A stretch of DNA of 64,000 bases from Cercis canadensis (lineage: Eukaryota > Streptophyta > Magnoliopsida > Fabales > Fabaceae), in contig QAOA01008792.1 of assembly GCA_003255065.1 (NCBI GenBank), forward strand, positions 1 to 64,000, given 5' to 3'. The first letter of the stretch is position 1. Each line of letters opens with the position of its first letter. This document shows, in pieces, positions 32,914 to 44,555 of this stretch. The notes under the pieces were generated by a model that was not told where the DNA came from, ran no database searches, and was given only the letters and a program-made list of their open reading frames with translations. The position numbers and the translations under genes are program-made.

Positions 32914-33284
32914 GTTCTCTTTCACACTTTACTTATAATTCTGTTATATTTCTTGTGCTTGGCCAACTTTTCTCAAGTCCTATTGCTGTCTCGTTTTCTT
33001 TCACTATCGACTGCTGAAAGTTCCTTGTTGGTTAAGGTGTAATAAGTTGATTGCATGATAATTTTGTTTCTACATACTCAACACATTTATTTGGTTCTTG
33101 GGGGCTAGGAATTGTAAATTTGTGGGATTTGATGAGACTCTTTTCTCATAGTTGGAGCTTCATAATTGTAACCATATAATCAAAAAGAAACTGAAAAAAT
33201 TGTGTACAAACTGGCAACTGACTAAATAGAAGATTCATTTATGGCACCAAGTAGGTTTAGTTTTGTGTACTTACCATGTCTTTT
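32914..33284 (+). other. Carrier intron remnant
   Basis: Resembles carrier intron sequence at 34788-34870 and then 35548-35850 (GCTGAAAGTTCCTTGTTGGTTAAGG; CTGAAAAAATTGTGTACAAA), so it is a collapsed version of introns 1-2. No gene. Confidence 0.55.
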
Positions 33285-33475
33285 TCCCTCACTGCCTTAG
33301 TGTTTCGTGGCTGTTCATCATTGAAGTATGTGCCTTCATTAGCAATTACTGCGGTATTGCAAGTTGCCATAAGCTTGATAACGTATTTTGTTTATCTAGT
33401 TCTTGCTCCTTTTGCAGCCCCGTCCAAAGCCTCGAAAGCTTGAGACTTGGATCTCAAAAAAGGCTTCAGTAGATG
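33285..33475 (+). pseudogene. Mosaic LRR fragment
   Basis: Two NLR pieces are joined: CTCACTGCCTTAGTG... encoding SLTALVFRGCSSLKYVPSLA, then a piece matching CHKLDNVFCLSSSCSFC and VQSLESLRLG. Intervening LRR sequence is missing and frames do not agree. It is inserted between carrier intron blocks. Confidence 0.7.
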
Positions 33476-34512
33476 AATATTTAGAATTGAGTTGATTTAT
33501 AAATAAATCATTGCATCAAACTTGTTTGAATTATATTATCTTAGTAATCAATTCATTTATAAATCATTTTTAAAATTGAGTCAAATACTACAAATAAATT
33601 TTGGTAGGATTTACAATTTTCTTGTCAATTAAAATTTTGTGCCATGTAAGTAGTGAAATTGTAATTCTATGGTTTTTTTTTTTTCCTTGGGAAAATTTTC
33701 TATGAGTTATTTGCATATCAAATTTGTGTTGTCAATATGTTATCACATTTAATTTACTGGATTATACTCTTTATACCACTCTATATAAATCATTTTGCAT
33801 GTAATATTGATGAGAGAAGAAAGAGGGGAAAGGAAGAACACAAAGGAGATGTTAAATTCCACTTCATAAAATTGGGATCAAGAGAAAAATAGATGAATGC
33901 ACTTTTTTATTCATTATAATAAATGTACAGTCTTCTACTTTCTTGAAACACTTCCATTTTATCTATACCCTATTACTGCACTACATCAAATATTTAATGA
34001 CATGTAAATACTGCCAATTAATTTTGGTAAGATTTACAAATCCTTTTTTCTTTTCATATAAGCTCATTTCAATTTTATTCTTTTTTTGGTTATCCACTGG
34101 TGTCCAGGCTTCGCCCGACTAATTCGGTTTCGAGCCGGAAACATTTCAATTTTATTCTCAATGAGCGTAATAGATTCATCAACTTTCTTGTCAATTAAAA
34201 TCTATGCCATGAAAGTAGTAAAGTTGTAGTACTCTAGTTTTCTTTTTTCTCGGGCAAATCTCCTCTGTGAGTTATTTACAAATTACATTTGTGTTGTTTT
34301 CCTATGTTAATTTACTGATGTAATACTCTTCATTAGGATAACACATAGACGGAATAACATTGCTACACCAAATTTGAAATATTGCAAAAATTTTAGGTGT
34401 TCTTTTTTTTAACTATAAATAAATAAATGAAAATATGTAAACTGCCTTGTGAGTCTGTGACTTGTGAGTTATTTATCAATGGGCTTAAATGTAATGTTAA
34501 AGCGCACATATA
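33476..34512 (+). other. Spacer between LRR fragment and carrier copy C
   Basis: AT-rich and without ORFs. Part (33476-33620) matches 55208-55350; later parts match intron or flank near 20850-21060. The last ~120 bases resemble the candidate carrier promoter at 1894-2060. A truncated SINE lies at 34081-34142. Confidence 0.5.
34081..34142 (-). mobile_element. 5'-truncated SINE with perfect 15-bp target duplication
   Basis: A 62-bp insert starting with seven T and containing GGTGTCCAGGCTTCGCCCGA is flanked on both sides by ATTTCAATTTTATTC (34066-34080 and 34143-34157). The equivalent site near 20850-20866 has a single copy. The poly-T at the left end means the element lies on the minus strand. 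The size, tail and duplication fit a SINE 3' end; the family is a guess. Confidence 0.75.
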
Positions 34513-37028
34513 TTGGCCCAATGTTACAGCACCCTCACTTTCAGCACCGATGCTGGTATTGCTACTCGTGGCTCCAGGGGCACTCGTTGTAAATTTGTGT
34601 CTCTTTCACCGGCAGAAACCAAACTGGATAGAGAATTCTTGCCCTCAATGGCTCGGCTCTTGAACTATCCTCTGGCACTTGTGGCACTCGTCCCCAAAGA
34701 GGATGCGCTGTTCTTCGCCGGAGCCATAGTTGGCGCCGCTCTAACACCGTCACGGCATCGTTTGACCGTATCAAACTTCTTATGCGGGTTCTCTTTCACA
34801 CACTTTACTTATAATACTATTACATTTCTTCTGCTTGGCCAACTTCTCTCTAGTCCTGTCTCCTTTTTTTTTCACTATCTTCTTCACCATGTTAATTTTG
34901 AGGAGTGGAAATGGAAACCGGTACATCAAAATTGGAAATTCGTTAGCTTTTTATAATCTGTGAGAATGAACCTTTGATTTTCCCTCAGCTTTCTCGACTG
35001 AGGGGATATTATTATATTATGGTATTACGATGAATGTGTGGGTATGATAGAAGATATTAGAATCATGCATGCATTCTGAGTTTATGTGCTTGCAGACTCA
35101 TGGAGAGCGAGTTGGGCAAGAAAGTGGTAAGAAGGCAATCGGTTCCATTGAGGTATTTCATCATTCTATCTCCCCTGTTTGACTTGTTTCCTGTAATTTA
35201 TTGTGCATTGAAATCTGGGTAGTCCAAAGTATGCTTTTTTTTTTTTTCCCTTCAACTCGTTAATGAATCCATATGATAATAATCTGCTTCATTACTTTCC
35301 TAACTCTCTTCTTTTGTCTTGAAGCTGTCTTCATGCCCAGATTCATATACTTTCACTGGTTTTAGTTAAGCCAACGGGGTGAAGATTCTCCTGGAAATCT
35401 GACAACCTATTCCTGTAGTCTTTTTAAGATTATTCAAATCCATTTGGGAATTGGGATGTGAAGGGCTGTTATTTATTTTCAATCTGTTGATTTGATAGTC
35501 TAAATGAGCAAGTATTTTTGAATATGGTGTAGTCGTTAGGACTATTGACTGCTGAAAGTTCCTTGTTGGTTAAGGTGGAATAAGTTGGTTGCATGATAAT
35601 TTTGTTTCTAAATGCTCAACACATTTGTTTGGTTCTTGCGTGCTAGTCATTGTTAATTTGTTGAATTTGACGAGACTATTTTCTCAGAGTTGGAGCTTTA
35701 TAATTGTAGCCACATAGTCAAAAGTAAACTGAAAAAATTGTGTACAAATTGCCAACTGAATAAATAGAAGATTCATTTATGGCACCAAATAGGTCCTTGT
35801 ATTTAGTTTTGAAATGAATTTTACTTATCAATTACCATGTTTTTTTCCCTTACTTAGATGCACTGGGCTCTTCTGATTGGAACATTAGTTTATACCATTT
35901 TTGGAGCTTACCAGGACATGAATTACAGGCCATAGCAGTAAAAGGGAAGGAAGAAGGCATCAAAGGGTACTGGAAGGGAACCTCCTTCAGGTCTCTATAA
36001 TTAGGAAAAGAATTGTTGGTATTTCAATATTAATTTTTTCTAATGATATTGATTGTCATTCGTTTTGTTTAGTGTTTCTTCTTTGATTTTCCAGGTGATC
36101 CGGATCATACCTTATGGTGCTGTGCAGCTTTTTTCCTATCAAATTTATAAGGTTATCCCCTGGCTATCTTTGAACAACTTTTAATACCAAATTTTACATA
36201 TTCAGATCTAAAATCTGATTTTTGGATTTACAGAAAATATTGGATGACTTGCAGCTGGTGCTTTTGCTGGAAGGACATCCACCTTTGTAAGTAATTCACT
36301 GGAAGGCCCTGGCTTTTATGGTTTGATGTGGCTGTCACTATTTTATGACATTTAATTTACTGGATTATACTCTATATACCACTTATGATCATTGTTTTTT
36401 AATCTTGCCAATGAATATTTTATTTTTATTTACATCTTATATCATGCTCATTCTAATTTTACTTATAATCAATGCCCATGCATGTATCTAAATTTTGTTT
36501 ATGTATGTAGATCACTTATCCATTAGATGTCCTGAGTTTACAATTAGCAGTCGAACCAGGTTATCGAAGCATGTCTCAAGTATGAATGGCCTGCTTTTGC
36601 ATTTTAACAAAATTATCGTTGGGTATTTGAATCATATTGTGGCTTTTCCAGGTAGCCTTGAGCATGTTGAGAGAGGAAGGATTTGCATCTTTCTACTATG
36701 GTCTTGGGCCTTTTCTTGTTGGAATAGCTCCTTACATTGCAGTGAACTTTTGTGTTTTTGACTTGTATGTTAATTGATAATATTTTATCTTTCTAGTAAA
36801 TTGAAGAAACATACATGGATATTGAAATTGAAACATCCTTGTCTTTTTTGGATAATAGATTATAGAAGTCTTTGCCAGAGAAATATCAAAAGAGAACTGA
36901 AACATCTCTACTAACAGCTGCTCTTTTGGCATCTCTTGCCACACTTACATGCTCTCCTCTGGACACTGTGCGGAGACAGATGCAATTAAAGGGCACACCT
37001 GATAAGACAGTTTTAGATGGCTTTTCAG
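34513..37028 (+). pseudogene. Carrier copy C, exons 1-8, last two exons missing
   Basis: Exons: 34513-34787, 35096-35152 (THGERVGQESGKKAIGSIE), 35929-35990, 36095-36151 (VIRIIPYGAVQLFSYQIYK), 36234-36286, 36511-36579 (ITYPLDVLSLQLAVEPGYR), 36652-36764 (VALSMLREEGFASFYYGLG) and 36859-37028 (LDTVRRQMQLKGTP). Exon 1 keeps a Ser/Arg-rich stretch that may be plastid transit peptide, then LLNYPLALVALVPKEDALFFAGAI. Lesions: frameshift near 34743 inside the first carrier signature, one base lost in exon 3, a disturbed exon 5, and TAG in place of Lys at the start of exon 8. The final two exons are replaced by an NLR tail. It is the most complete carrier copy in the window. Confidence 0.88.
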
Positions 37029-37620
37029 GTGAGATTTGTCTTGTTTATTTTTCTCGTCAGCAATTTATTGCCGTTTGGATTAGCATTTTTTGGCTAAAAA
37101 AATTTGAAGAAGCTAAATGATTTTGCTTTAGGAAAGAAAACAGAAAACTGTTTCAGATTCTTCTAGAAGTTGAAAATTTTATCTTTCAGGAAGCTAATCC
37201 AAATGGTCCCCGTTTTCCCCCAAGAAGAACTCCAATTGTGTGTGCTATGTATATGTTCAGAACAAATATATAAGCTTGGCTGGCTATTTGACATCAGAAA
37301 CGTATTTGTGTAACGTACTTAAAGTCTAGTCTGTTGCAGCATTTTCGTTTAAGCTCTTACTATTAGTTTTTGGTCCAAAGTTGTTAGGGTAGCTAGAGTA
37401 CTTGAGTCACATTATTGGTGCCTTTAAATTCAGCATTTCTTTAAGCAGACATGTGAATTCAGAAGGATTCACTGATGCTGGTCCTATATGTGTGTATATG
37501 TTATAGATACCCTTTTTCTAGTTTGACATATTCTACCCACCTTTATATTAGAAATATTCATTGATATATATAACAATTGTGGAATAACTTATGGAATCAG
37601 AAATGCATGTGCACTAACTT
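37029..37620 (+). repeat. Carrier intron-8 block, copy C
   Basis: Non-coding; same block as 21691-22379 and 45781-46375, with a deletion of about 100 bases near 37466 shared with copies D and E. Confidence 0.65.
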
Positions 37621-37824
37621 ATGGTCGACATTGTTCATAGTGATGCTGCCATAATCACTTTCCCAAAATTCAAGTCAGTGATATTGAAGGAACTTCCAGA
37701 ACTGCACAGCGAATGTAAAGGGATCTTGGTCTGTACTTCATCTTTGACTCTTTCTAAGATAAAACTGGAATGCTCGTTTAAATGAGATTCTAAAGAAGAA
37801 TTATGCACTATACATCTCGACCTT
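37621..37824 (+). pseudogene. Detached NLR tail, copy C
   Basis: Starts like tail A (VDIVHSDAAIITFPKFKSVILKEL) but shares with D and E a deletion of the FIIFDCPNL segment, and has TGA at about 37785. The donor CTT|GTAAGT is kept. Its terminal exon is replaced by the WD40 fragment insertion at about 38090. Confidence 0.7.
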
Positions 37825-38090
37825 GTAAGTATGCTCTCTTTTAATTTCAATAAATTTCATTATTCACTTGGTTTTGACCCCTATATGGAATCTCCTTTTT
37901 GTTCAAATTATTAAAACGAAATCCATTATTCATTTTTTTTTAAATATTATGAGTTTATTAAAACTCAATAAGATTAAAAAAGGATGTACGTATACGTATT
38001 AGTAACACAATTCATGATTCAATGATCACTTTTCAAAACAGAAAAACCATATTTTACCATAAAACATATCAAAAGCATGGGACTGATGCA

Positions 38091-38712
38091 ACAGGAATTG
38101 TGATTTTCTGCGAACTCCAGTCAAGAAGAATTGTTCGTAACCTTAAAGGCATTGCTGCCGACATTGGAGCAGATGTTTCTACTATGAATGTTCTTAGCTG
38201 GAGTCCCGATGGTGAGACCTGAGACCTTAGCTGTTCCAGGGTTGAGAAATGATGTAGTTATGTACGATAGAGACTATCACATACAACCTATATGTTTCTT
38301 GTCTTGGTCACCCAATGGCAAGTACATAGCTACTTCTGGTTTAGATAGGCAGGTTCTGATATGGGATGTTAATAGGAAGCAGGACATAGATAGACAAAAA
38401 TTTGATGAAAGAATATGTTGCATGGCTTGGAAGCCAATTGGTAATGCTTTAACCGTTATTGATGTTTCGAGAAAGTATGGTATCTGGGATTCTGTTATTC
38501 TTTCATCTATGAAATCTCCAACAGAGGATGTCCCTTTACAATCTAAAAATAGTGATGAAGAGGACCTAGACCTTCGTGTAAGTGGAAGTTTAAGTGATCT
38601 TGGTGAAGATAGCAACGGTGAGTTTGAACCACCTAGTAGGAAAAGATTACACAAACAGTTGTTAAGTGAGGAAAACTTGGATGAGGATGGCAATGGTGAA
38701 ACACTAGTATAA
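38091..38712 (+). pseudogene. CTF4: CTF4/WDHD1-like WD40 gene fragment, intronless
   Basis: Encodes GIVIFCELQSRRIVRNLKG, STMNVLSWSPDGET, LAVPGLRNDVVMYDRD, ICFLSWSPNGKYIATSGLDR, VLIWDVNRKQDIDRQKFDER and CCMAWKPIGNAL, then an acidic region with EFEPPSRKRL and stop at 38710. These match the WD40 half of plant CTF4/WDHD1 (EOL1), a replisome-linked chromatin adaptor. A 7-bp tandem duplication (GAGACCT twice, 38212-38225) shifts the frame, and about ten residues after YDRD are missing. No introns interrupt it, suggesting a retrocopy or element-captured cDNA. Left junction: the NLR-tail flank runs to GGGACTGATGCA and then changes. The N-terminal WD repeats and the C-terminal domain are absent. Confidence 0.82.
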
Positions 38713-39420
38713 CTTAACCAAGTTGCATGACTCAGTGAGTTATGTGTACCCCGAGTTATGTGACTCAGCCATGTATGAGAGAAAATGGAAGGTGGAAAAA
38801 AAGGGTACCCCGAGTTATTTGACTACAAGCAATGCTAGAGGGTGCATGTGACAAGCAGTTATATATATATATGGAAGCCATGAGTCTATGGCTCTAGCTC
38901 TCTAAGCAAACATGCACAAAGAGAAAGGACGTCAATATTTAACCAAAGAAACATGAATAAAAAATTTCTAACCTGTGCGGATCTCTCACAGGAACATGAA
39001 GGGAAGAGAGAGAGAGAGAAATGAGAGAGGAGGGGAAGAGAGAGAGAGAAATGAGCGAGACGGGGAAGAGAGAGAGAGAGAAATGAGAGAGGAGGGGAAG
39101 AGAGAGAGAGAGAGAAATGAGAGAGACGTGGAAGAGAGAGAAAGAAATAAGACAGGAGTGGAAGAGAGACTGCTACTTCAGCTTGTCATCTCATCAACTT
39201 GGTGGTGGGGTATTTGAGCTTGAAGAAACAGAGGTGCAGGTGCTTCAAGAAGAGGTGAGAGAGAGATATGAGAGAGAGAGAGAGAGAGAGAAAGGAAAAT
39301 GACGTTGTATGGGTTAAGGAAAAAATGAATTTCAATTGCCACGTCAGCTAGCCACCTCATCAACTGACGGCCACATCAGCACTTAACGTGCCACGTGGCA
39401 TTTTCTGTTAAGTCCCACTA
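38713..39420. other. Insert-associated non-coding DNA with GA-rich minisatellite
   Basis: Contains two GTACCCCGAGTTAT blocks (about 38747 and 38806), a TATA-rich run near 38861, and from 38998 to about 39165 a GA-rich array of degenerate ~35-bp units GGGAAGAGAGAGAGAGAAATGAG. The 80-codon frame across the array is low complexity and not credible as a gene. This DNA is not found elsewhere in the window, so it belongs to the insertion that includes the WD40 fragment. Confidence 0.5.
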
Positions 39421-39549
39421 ACAGAGCTTAGCAGAGGACTAAAATGGCGGATGGAATGATCTTTCAGGGACTAAAGTGTCGGTAAAAATCTTTCAAGGAC
39501 TAAAGTGTCACCGAAGCAATCTTTCAAGGACCAAAAAGGGGTTTTACTC
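39420..39549. mobile_element. MULE-type terminus, one end only
   Basis: Three degenerate CTTTCAAGGACTAAAGTGTC units lead to a terminus reading AAAAAGGGGTTTTACTC. Its complement GAGTAAAACCCCTTTTTGGTCC is the same terminal family as the MITE at 18105-18473. A matching left end was not found between the WD40 fragment and the NLR tail. Confidence 0.6.
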
Positions 39550-39879
39550 ATTTTATTTTATCATTATTTCTGTTCATGTTGGAATAAGATTACCGATGAT
39601 GGAATAATCAAATTTAGCCATAATGATGGCGATACTTTGACATTCCGGAGGTGAAGAGTGTCACTTTAGTCTTTCCAAATGTACTGGTGGACTTAAAGAT
39701 AGATCTCTGATAAAAATCTTTTACCACGAATCTCAAACTCGTTTCTTTTAACAAGCACAATAAATTGCATTTTCGCACATTTCGCAGTTATCATTTCAGT
39801 TATCAAAATGTTAAAACATTGCCTATGACGGAATAAATTAGGAGATGATTGTAATAACAATCACTGTCTCTACCCAATA

Positions 39880-40255
39880 GTCTTTAGGCATATTTGTAAG
39901 TTTTACCAGAGGTACTGGTAGGATTTAATAAACCATTAATCTATTTTAATGATCAATTTTATTCAACCATTTTTTAGATGNATAAAATTAAATTGGTAAC
40001 CGTTCGTTAGAATGGGCGTCGTAGGGTGCTAACACCTTCCCTACACGTAACTAACTCTCTTACCCAAACTCTAATAACGTAGACCAAACTTGTTTTATAG
40101 GCATCCAATCATGCCTTAAATTAATTGGTGGCGACTCCATTAATTTTTCTAATTATTTTCTTTTAATTACAAATTTACAATTTTACACTTATTATTCTTT
40201 TCGCTGCCTCGCGTCGTCGCGCTCCCGAAAAGGACGTTACGACAGACTACATAGG
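39880..40255. mobile_element. Probable Ty3/gypsy LTR remnant
   Basis: The stretch around 40005-40140 has GGGTGCTAACACCTTCCCTA, TTATAGGCATCC and GGTGGCGACTCC, a combination I associate with the 3' ends of gypsy (Tat/Ogre-like) LTRs and their primer-binding region. An N at 39981 interrupts it. Neither the other LTR nor coding domains are visible, so it is a fragment. Confidence 0.4.
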
Positions 40256-42717
40256 CCATGGAGGTCCTACATGCAACCTATGTTCTTAATCCATAGATCT
40301 TCAATTATAAATTACCTCCTAGTTTCATTGTAATTATCTAATCAACTAATTGGTAATCAAACAATTAGAAGCATGAAGAATTAAGAAGAAGAAGACAATT
40401 AATAAAGAAGTTCTTGAATTAAAAAAATAGAATATCATAAATCTTCCTAGCTAGACTACATCATAGCCTTAGAAGGGAATTTAGTTCATGACAATAGATA
40501 AGAACATGATTACACAGAAATTAGACATAAGAACAAGAGAAAAAGATGAGAAAAACTCTTAGGAGTTGAGAATTAATGATGAAATCCCAATCTTGAAGCT
40601 TGATCTTCCTTCTCTTCTTGCCTGTTGTGTAAAAATGTGTGGAACCCTAATTTAGTCTTTAAAAGTTCTATTTATAGTTCCTAAGAAGTTTAAAACAAAA
40701 AGGAAATAAAATACATTAGAAATCCAAGTGAAAATAGGAGTCCTGGAAATCAAATCACAAGTTGGTTTTTGGAGGGCTGCGGCCTTCGAATTAGGCGTTG
40801 CGGTGCCCAAGCTGCTACCTCCATCCAATTTTTACCAAAAATCTCCATTTTTCACACCGAATTACGCTTAAGTGATTCTCAAAGACTTCTAAATTAAAAA
40901 CCTATAAAAGAAACATTGAAACATAAGAATCAAACCTAAAATACCTAAGAACAAACAATAATCAAGCTATATCAGTACAAGATAAGTGATATAAAACCAA
41001 CTTATTATAAAACAACCTTAAACCACTTATACATCAAAACTCCTAAATAAATTTAACAAAATAAAATCCACACATTGTCAATTTGGCCATCCCATTTTTG
41101 AATTCAATATAAACCCTAACCTAAACAACTAACCATGCATCTAATTTGTAATTATGCAATAACTAGTTCTACATATCATTATAACTTCAATCCATCAATT
41201 AAAACAAAATAATTACAAAACAAAAAGTGAAAAGGGAGAAAGGGGGATTTGGGTACGAGGTGATTGAAACACTTACATAAGAAAGGAGAGCTTAAGCCAA
41301 ACGCCTTGTCACGCCAGAAATAGGAGTATACCATTGGAAATGGAAGCTTGGAGGGGGAGGGGAAGAGAGGAAGAGAGAAGAGTGACTTTGGGTGGAGAAG
41401 AAGTGAAAATTTGAAGGGAAACTCGAATGGGTATCAAACTTAAATTCCAATGAAATATACCATTGAAATTCAAAAAAAAATTCAAAAACATTAGAATCCT
41501 TAAATGAAATGGTGCGTTTCACTCATTTGGAGGACGGAATATATTGCTGGAATTTAAAAATAAAAATAAAAAATATTTTTTTAATTTTTTTAATTTTTTT
41601 TTAAAAATAAAAGAAATTAATTTTTAAAAATTTTAACAGTATATTCTGTTGAAATTTTTTAAAAAATAAAAATAAAAATAATTTTTTTTAAATAAAAAAT
41701 AAACAAATTAATTTTTAAAATTTCAATGGTATAAAAAAATTTCCCTTTCCCTTAAGAAAATCCAACGGAAATAACAAAAACTTTTAAAATGCTTTTGATA
41801 ATATTAATAAGTTGGAATTTAGAAATCGTAATCATACAATAAAAAAAATGTTTGACTTACAAAACTTAATTTGATAAAACTAAACATAAAGTCTTAAACT
41901 GCACAAAGAATAGGAAGAGGAAGAGAACAGAAATTGCAAACTTATAGAGAAAAGGAAGACACACCTAATAGGCCATTAACCGCATGGAAGCAGGTATTGC
42001 AGAAAGAAGCAGATGAAGGAGTTTCTATATCGTTGTCAGAGTTGGCCATTCTGTGTAGAAAACAAAGGAACTTTGATTCTGAATTGCTACAATGTTGGGA
42101 TTTTGATGGGTCCATATCCAGTTATGTTGATACTTAACATGAGATGTCATATTAGTTAAATTTTGACTATTCATCCTCATTAAAAATATCTTAACGGTAT
42201 AGATGATGTCACGTCATCATTCTTATAAGAATGTTTTTTCTCCTTCTTTTTCTCTTTCTCTCATTTGTGCAATCGTCTTCCTCCTTCACCTTCTCCATCA
42301 ATTCTTCATTTGAAATTTTTTTCTTCATTGAGCATCATCATCAATCACTAAACTGAACTGATCACTGCTTAGTTTATTCTTTTGGACCTCCTCTTTTTCA
42401 TGAGTTATCCAATCTCTAACAATTCGACCCTTTACCAACTCAATTTCTGCAATGTTATCGTCGCCATCATTGATTTATTATGCTCTGGTACCATCAACAC
42501 CTTTTATGATGCCCTACAACTATCAAATCTAACTTTATTGGACAATTTCTAAATGATCCACTAATGCTTCGCAAGCCAACAATGGGTAGAATTTTTTTCT
42601 TTTTTTATGTTAGTTCTGCATTGCTGGATTTTGGGTTTTGTTCATATAAAATCAATTGTGCTTGTTGATTTTCTCTGACAAATTTTTATTTTTTGTTTTC
42701 TATTTGATTGTGACTTC
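40256..42717. other. AT-rich intergenic DNA, no gene recognised
   Basis: Scattered repeat-like sequence: a GC-richer patch at 40770-40830 (GCTGCGGCC...GCGTTGCGGTGCCC) like non-coding parts of gypsy elements, very AT-rich A/T homopolymer runs at 41540-41740, and a 67-codon open frame at 41934-42137 (ending CWDFDGSISSYVDT) that I do not recognise. None can be supported as a gene. Confidence 0.4.
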
Positions 42718-43762
42718 TGTTGGTACATGTGGTGATTAGCTCTATGACACGGGTTAAATATGACCGTGTTCACTTATGGGTATAAAGGCGTGTCACTTAA
42801 AGAGAGTCTCTGGTATGCAGACATGGCCATGTTTTGCAGACATGGCCTCAGACACGACCATGTCGCAGCAAACATGACCATGTTCGCGGTGGAAGCTGAA
42901 ATGAGTCTCTGGACTATAGACACGGGCACAGACACGATCATGTCACTTAATGACATGGGCATGTCACTTAAAGTGAGATTCTAGAGCATCAGACACGGCT
43001 TAGACCAGGCCATGTTCAAAGGAGACACGACCATATTCATCAGACACGGCCTCAGACATGGCCATGTCGTGGAAGACGGTTGTGTCGCAGAAATCAGTTA
43101 TTAGTTAGTTAGTGGCCATAACCGACTTGTTACTGGTTCCTATATAAACGTGTGATGTGTAAAGGAAAAGATAATTTGAGATTAGCATTTCTAGACTTGA
43201 GAGAAATTAGAGAAGGAAAGAATCAGAGAGGGGTTGAGAGAGAAAAGATAGATTGAGGCTTGGAGTTCTAATTGCAGAGTGCAAGGTTCAAGAACTGGAA
43301 CCAAGGGGGATTCAATTGTAAGGAAGATCCAATCTTGATGATGATAATCATAGTAGAATGCTCTCTGCCGTGGATGTAGGCCAACTTGGCTAAATCACGT
43401 AAATCTCTGGTGTTGTTCTTCTTAATTCTGATTTATTGCTTTTCAGAGAAGGAAAGAATCAGAGAGGGGTTGAGAGAGAAAAGATAGAATGAGGCTTGGA
43501 GTTCTAATTGCAGAGTGCAAGTTTCAAGAATTGGAACCAAGGAGGATTCTATTGTAAGGAAGATTCAATCTTGATGATGATAATCATAGTGGAATGCTCT
43601 CTCCCGTGGATGTAGGCCAACTTAGCTGAACCACGTAATTCTCTGGTGTTGTTCTTCTTAATTCTAATTTACTGCTTTATTGGTTTCTAGTTTATTTTCT
43701 TTGTTCTTGCATTTGCTGGTTTGGTTTGTCAATTGGTTGCATAGCTCACAAATTCTCTTACA
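42718..43762. mobile_element. LTR-like repeat with a 236-bp internal tandem duplication
   Basis: Begins TGTTGGTACA and ends CTCTTACA beside carrier intron 2. The first part has many ACACGG/CCATGTC motifs; a TATA-like CCTATATAAACGTG is near 43139. From 43211 a 236-bp block (AGAAGGAAAGAATCAGAGAG...) is repeated at 43447. The LTR-like ending (CCGTGGATGTAGGCCAAC, ACCACGTAA) resembles copia LTR 3' ends. No target duplication was found and there is no PBS, so it could be a solo LTR or a rearranged one. It has replaced carrier exons 1-2. Confidence 0.5.
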
Positions 43763-44555
43763 AGGTATTTCATCATTCCATCTCCCTTGTTTGACTTGTT
43801 TCCTGTATTTATTGTGCATTGAAATCTGGGTAGTCCAAAGTATGCTGTTTTTTTCTCCTTCAACTTGTTAATGAATCCATATGATAATAATCTGCTTCAT
43901 TACTTTCCTTACTCACTTCTTTTGTCCTGAAGCTGTCTTCATGCTCAGATTCATATACTTTCACTGGTTTTAGTTCAGCCAGCGGGGTGAAAATTCTCCT
44001 AGAAATTTGACAACCTATTCCTGTAGTCTTTTTAAGATTATTCAAATCCATTTGGGAATTGGGATGTGAAGGACTGTTATTTATTTTCAATCTGTTGATC
44101 TGTTAAGTCCAAATGGGCAAGTATTTTGCCGCTAGCTGGCGTATTAATCAGCAATTTTGAATATGACGTAGTCGTTAGTACTATTGACTGCTGAAAGTTC
44201 CTTGTTGGTTAAGGTGGAATAAGTTGGTTGCATGACAATTTTGTTTCTAAATGGTCAACACATTTGTTTGGTTCTTGCGTGCTAGTCATTGTTAATTTGT
44301 GGAATTTGACTCAGAGTTGGAGCTTTATAATTGTAGCCATATAGTCATAAGAAAACTGAAAAAATTGTGTTCAAACTGCCAACTGACTAAATAGCAGATT
44401 CATTTATGTCACCAAGTAGGTCCTTATATTTAGTTTTCAATTGAATTTTACTTATCACTTACCACGTTTCTTTCCCTTGCTTAGATGCACTGGGCTCTTC
44501 TGATTGGAACATTAGTTTATACCATTGTTGGAGCTTACCTGGACATGAATTACAG
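43763..44555 (+). other. Carrier intron 2, copy D
   Basis: Non-coding sequence matching 35153-35928 of copy C (GTATTTCATCATTCCATCTC at the start). An insertion near 44128-44156 (GCCGCTAGCTGGCG) is unique to this copy. Confidence 0.65.

Noticed and set aside
38975-39217. 80-codon Arg/Glu-rich frame
   Set aside because: Direct translation of the GA minisatellite; low complexity.
41292-41522. 76-codon minus-strand frame, Phe/Ser/Pro-rich
   Set aside because: Repetitive purine-rich DNA in antisense; no conservation or motif.
41934-42137. 67-codon frame ending CWDFDGSISSYVDT
   Set aside because: Looks less random than most, but I recognise no family and see no splice partners or promoter; mentioned only within the spacer entry.
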